Assembly: GCF_001440415.1 (NCBI RefSeq)
Contig: NZ_LLYA01000135.1
Span: 1-64,000 of the forward strand
Origin: Bradyrhizobium retamae
Lineage (GTDB): Bacteria > Pseudomonadota > Alphaproteobacteria > Rhizobiales > Xanthobacteraceae
Reading direction: 5' to 3'
DNA: 64,000 nt
Part shown: positions 61,961 to 64,000 of the stretch, one piece after another
How the letters are laid out: each line of letters opens with the position of its first letter
Numbering within the stretch: the stretch's first letter is position 1
Notes under the pieces: model-generated
Seen by the model: the letters and a program-made list of their open reading frames with translations, nothing else
The model's database searches: none
Told to the model about the DNA's origin: nothing
Translations under genes and position numbers: made by a program

Positions 61961-63016
61961 GTGTTGGATAGCTGGATGGGCCGCGGCCAGAAGAGCTCCG
62001 ATGCCCAAGACAAGGTAGGGCTCGGCAGTATCCGCCGGCCGGTGATCGGACTTGCGCTGGGTGGCGGCGCCGCACGCGGCTTTGCCCATATCGGCATCGT
62101 CCGGACGCTGGTGGCTCACGGAATCGTGCCCAACGTCGTGGTGGGAACGTCGATCGGAGCCGTGGTCGGCGGCGCCTTTGCTGCCGGACATCTCGACACG
62201 CTGGAAGAATGGGCACGCAGCCTGCAGCCGCGAACGGTCCTCTCCTATCTCGATATCCGCCTGAACGGTTCGGGCCTGATCGGCGGCGCGAAGCTTGCGG
62301 CCCAACTTGAGGCGGCGCTCGGCCAAAGCCTGATCGAGGACCTGCCGGTGAAATTCGCCACCGTCGCGACCGAAGTGCGCACCGGCCACGAAATCTGGCT
62401 GACCCATGGTCCAATGGTGGACGCGATGCGCGCCTCCTACGCGCTACCGGGAATATTCTCCCCGATCCTGGTTGGCGACCGCTGGCTGGTCGACGGCGCC
62501 CTGGTCAATCCGGTGCCGGTGTCGGCGGCGCGGGCGCTCGGCGCGGAAATCGTGATCGCTGCCAATCTTTCCAGCGATGTCTTCGCGCACGCCACGACGA
62601 TCTATTCCCACGGCCAGACGACTGGCGTTTCGGTATCGGTGATGCCGGAAGCGCTGCCCGAACCCGAGCCGCGCAAACGCGGCATCGGAAAATTCTTCTC
62701 CGCCGAGCGCACGATGAAGCGTGAATTCTTCGGTGGCGGCGGACGGCCGGGCATCTCCTCGGTCATGGTCGATGCCTTCAACATCATGCAGGACCGCATC
62801 ACCCGCGCTCGGCTTGCCGGCGATCCGCCAGACCTCCTGATCTCGCCCCGCGTCGGCAAGATCGGCTGGTTTGATTTTCATCGCGCTGACGATCTGATCG
62901 CCCACGGCGTGAAAGCGGCCGAGCGGGCGATCGACTCGATCCAGGAGGCGATCCATATCCTCGCGCCGCCGCAGATCGAAGCCGAGAAGGCGCTCGAAAA
63001 GCCTGACAAGGAATAG
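61961..63016 (+). CDS. Patatin-like phospholipase (RssA type)
   Basis: A 351-residue protein from a GTG start with GGAGAG upstream. The oxyanion loop LALGGGAARGFAHIG, nucleophile S64 in GTSIG and catalytic D178 in VDGALVNP form the complete Ser-Asp dyad of patatin-like enzymes. It would hydrolyse acyl esters of lipids. The C-terminal 100 residues are a family-specific extension. Confidence 0.88.
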   Translation: MLDSWMGRGQKSSDAQDKVGLGSIRRPVIGLALGGGAARGFAHIGIVRTLVAHGIVPNVVVGTSIGAVVGGAFAAGHLDTLEEWARSLQPRTVLSYLDIRLNGSGLIGGAKLAAQLEAALGQSLIEDLPVKFATVATEVRTGHEIWLTHGPMVDAMRASYALPGIFSPILVGDRWLVDGALVNPVPVSAARALGAEIVIAANLSSDVFAHATTIYSHGQTTGVSVSVMPEALPEPEPRKRGIGKFFSAERTMKREFFGGGGRPGISSVMVDAFNIMQDRITRARLAGDPPDLLISPRVGKIGWFDFHRADDLIAHGVKAAERAIDSIQEAIHILAPPQIEAEKALEKPDKE

Positions 63017-63087
63017 CGTAGCGTTCTCAGGCGAAGCTTGCCCTCGGACGTGATCCGAAGGTGGTCACCGGCTCGCGTCAAAAAGGC

Positions 63088-63516
63088 TCACGCCGTCTTG
63101 ATGTAGTCGCGCAGCGCTTCCTGCTCGGCCTCATATTCCTGGACACGGCGCTTGACGATGTCGCCGATCGATATCAGGCCAACCACCTTGCCCTCCTCGA
63201 TGACGGGCAGATGCCTGAACTTGCCGAGCGTCATCATTTCCATGATCCCCGCGACGGTGTCGGACTGCCGGCAACTCACGACCTTGGTCGTCATGACCTC
63301 GCTGACCGGCTCTTCGAGCACCCTGGCGCCGCGCTCGCCCAACACGCGGACAATATCGCGCTCCGAAAGGATCCCCTCCACGCGTCCCTGGTTCATCACC
63401 AGCACGGCGCCGATCTTGCGTTCGCCAAGGATCTTGATCGCGGCCGAAAGCTTGGCATCCGGCTCGATGCTCGTGATCTGATGGCCCTTGGTGTCGAGAA
63501 TTGAACGTACCGTCAT
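63088..63516 (-). CDS. CBS-domain protein
   Basis: A 142-residue protein made of a CBS pair: GHQITSIEPDAKLSAAIKIL with VEGILSERDIVRVLGERG, and MTTKVVSCRQSDTVAGIMEM with VVGLISIGDIVKRRV. Such stand-alone pairs bind adenine nucleotides and regulate partner proteins. The ATG at 63516 has GGGAGG upstream. Target unknown. Confidence 0.88.
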   Translation of the reverse strand: MTVRSILDTKGHQITSIEPDAKLSAAIKILGERKIGAVLVMNQGRVEGILSERDIVRVLGERGARVLEEPVSEVMTTKVVSCRQSDTVAGIMEMMTLGKFRHLPVIEEGKVVGLISIGDIVKRRVQEYEAEQEALRDYIKTA

Positions 63517-63705
63517 TGTCGCCTCCCTGAATCCGTTCGTGCCCAAGGGGCCGGACTTGTTCGTGAGTCTTCAATCAACAGTTCCGCGCCGGTTTCGTTT
63601 GAGGGCGCGGTTTGCAAGCGCGGCTGTCATCCATGGCAGCGGCATTGGCTTGCGTTACAACCAGTGCGGATGATGGATGAAATCGGCGCTCGCCGCAAGC
63701 GGCGA

Positions 63706-64000
63706 TCAGACGCGGCCAGACTCGTCCGGCCATGAAGCATCCGCGGCATGCGGCGTCGCACGCGGTACCGGATCGAACAGCGAAAACAACATCAGGCCGG
63801 CGAGAAATCCGCCGATATGCGCCTGCCAGGCAACGCTGGCGCCTTCCGCGCCGATCGAGATTGATCCGAGGCCGAAGATGATGTTGACGCCGAACCACAC
63901 CGCCAGAAATCCGAGCACGCGCGCGTTGCGCAAAGCCCGGGAAAGCGACAGCGCCGGAACCTTCGCGGCGGCATCCGCATCGCCCCGGTGGAACGAAAGA
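63706..64000 (-). CDS. Rhomboid-family protease, C-terminal part (runs off the window)
   Basis: The last 97 residues of a membrane protein. VPALSLSRALRNARVLGFLA, WFGVNIIFGLGS and WQAHIGGFLAGLMLFSLF correspond to the last helices of rhomboid proteases, with the catalytic histidine in AHIGGFLAG. The serine region lies beyond the edge. The frame is open to base 64000 without a start. Confidence 0.78.
   Translation of the reverse strand, partial: LSFHRGDADAAAKVPALSLSRALRNARVLGFLAVWFGVNIIFGLGSISIGAEGASVAWQAHIGGFLAGLMLFSLFDPVPRATPHAADASWPDESGRV

Overview
The window comes from an alphaproteobacterium of the Bradyrhizobium/Nitrobacteraceae group. The evidence is high GC content, a Bradyrhizobium-type Porin_2 porin, an Omp25/RopB-like barrel, DUF2336, the gene neighbourhood hisI-folE-IscU-like-yidD plus thrS, and bradyrhizobial palindromic repeats scattered between genes. 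No rRNA operon, intact tRNA gene, insertion sequence or CRISPR array is visible.

Bases 1-19607 are the right-hand part of an integrated element, most likely a prophage. It ends in a tyrosine integrase (18317-19519) followed by the 3' part of a tRNA gene (19561-19607, anticodon TGT, probably tRNA-Thr), which reads as an attachment site. The left end is outside the window and no capsid, tail or packaging gene is visible here. A lambda-like switch lies at 15837-16567: a leftward Cro-like gene, a rightward XRE repressor, and five copies of a 17-bp operator (TTCGC-N5-GCGAA type). Two of these operators sit exactly inside the -35/-10 spacers of divergent promoters. Leftward from about 14314 to 828 runs a tightly packed early operon. 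Most of its genes overlap by ATGA and include several very small ones. It encodes a winged-helix regulator, two ParB-like proteins, an adenine-type DNA methyltransferase, a TSCPD protein, a DUF4031 protein, a 1164-residue primase-helicase and a NusG paralogue. A cluster of twelve GCGAGGGTT-type iterons with an AT-rich core (2120-2440) follows the primase-helicase and looks like a replication origin. Rightward from the switch are four small genes, an antisense HTH gene, an excisionase-like gene and the integrase.

Bases 19657-31000 are chromosomal. They hold a tandem-duplicated antitoxin-type HTH protein, the major porin, a MarR regulator, an FrsA-like alpha/beta hydrolase that lacks its serine nucleophile, several small conserved hypotheticals, an Omp25-like protein, a Tat-exported epoxide hydrolase, a lipoprotein and a TPR protein.

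Bases 31000-45500 hold an S10 carboxypeptidase, a FecR-like secreted protein paired with a CHASE2/class III nucleotide cyclase, NAD kinase, a CheY-like receiver and an HPt protein (two phosphorelay components in series), DUF2336, a lytic transglycosylase, a methanethiol S-methyltransferase-like membrane enzyme, a TetR regulator with an unusual alpha/beta-hydrolase-glycosyltransferase fusion, then hisI and folE.

Bases 45700-64000 hold an IscU-like scaffold, a periplasmic Clp-like protein, yidD, a secreted protein coupled to an APC permease, a secreted esterase-like protein, and a zinc-uptake locus. That locus has an AztD-like periplasmic zinc chaperone and a divergently placed TonB receptor, each preceded by a Zur-box-like palindrome, with an MFS transporter behind. 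Then come thrS, a nitroreductase, a broken EAL-domain gene, a secreted proline-rich protein, a patatin-like phospholipase, a CBS-domain protein and the C-terminal end of a rhomboid protease running off the edge.
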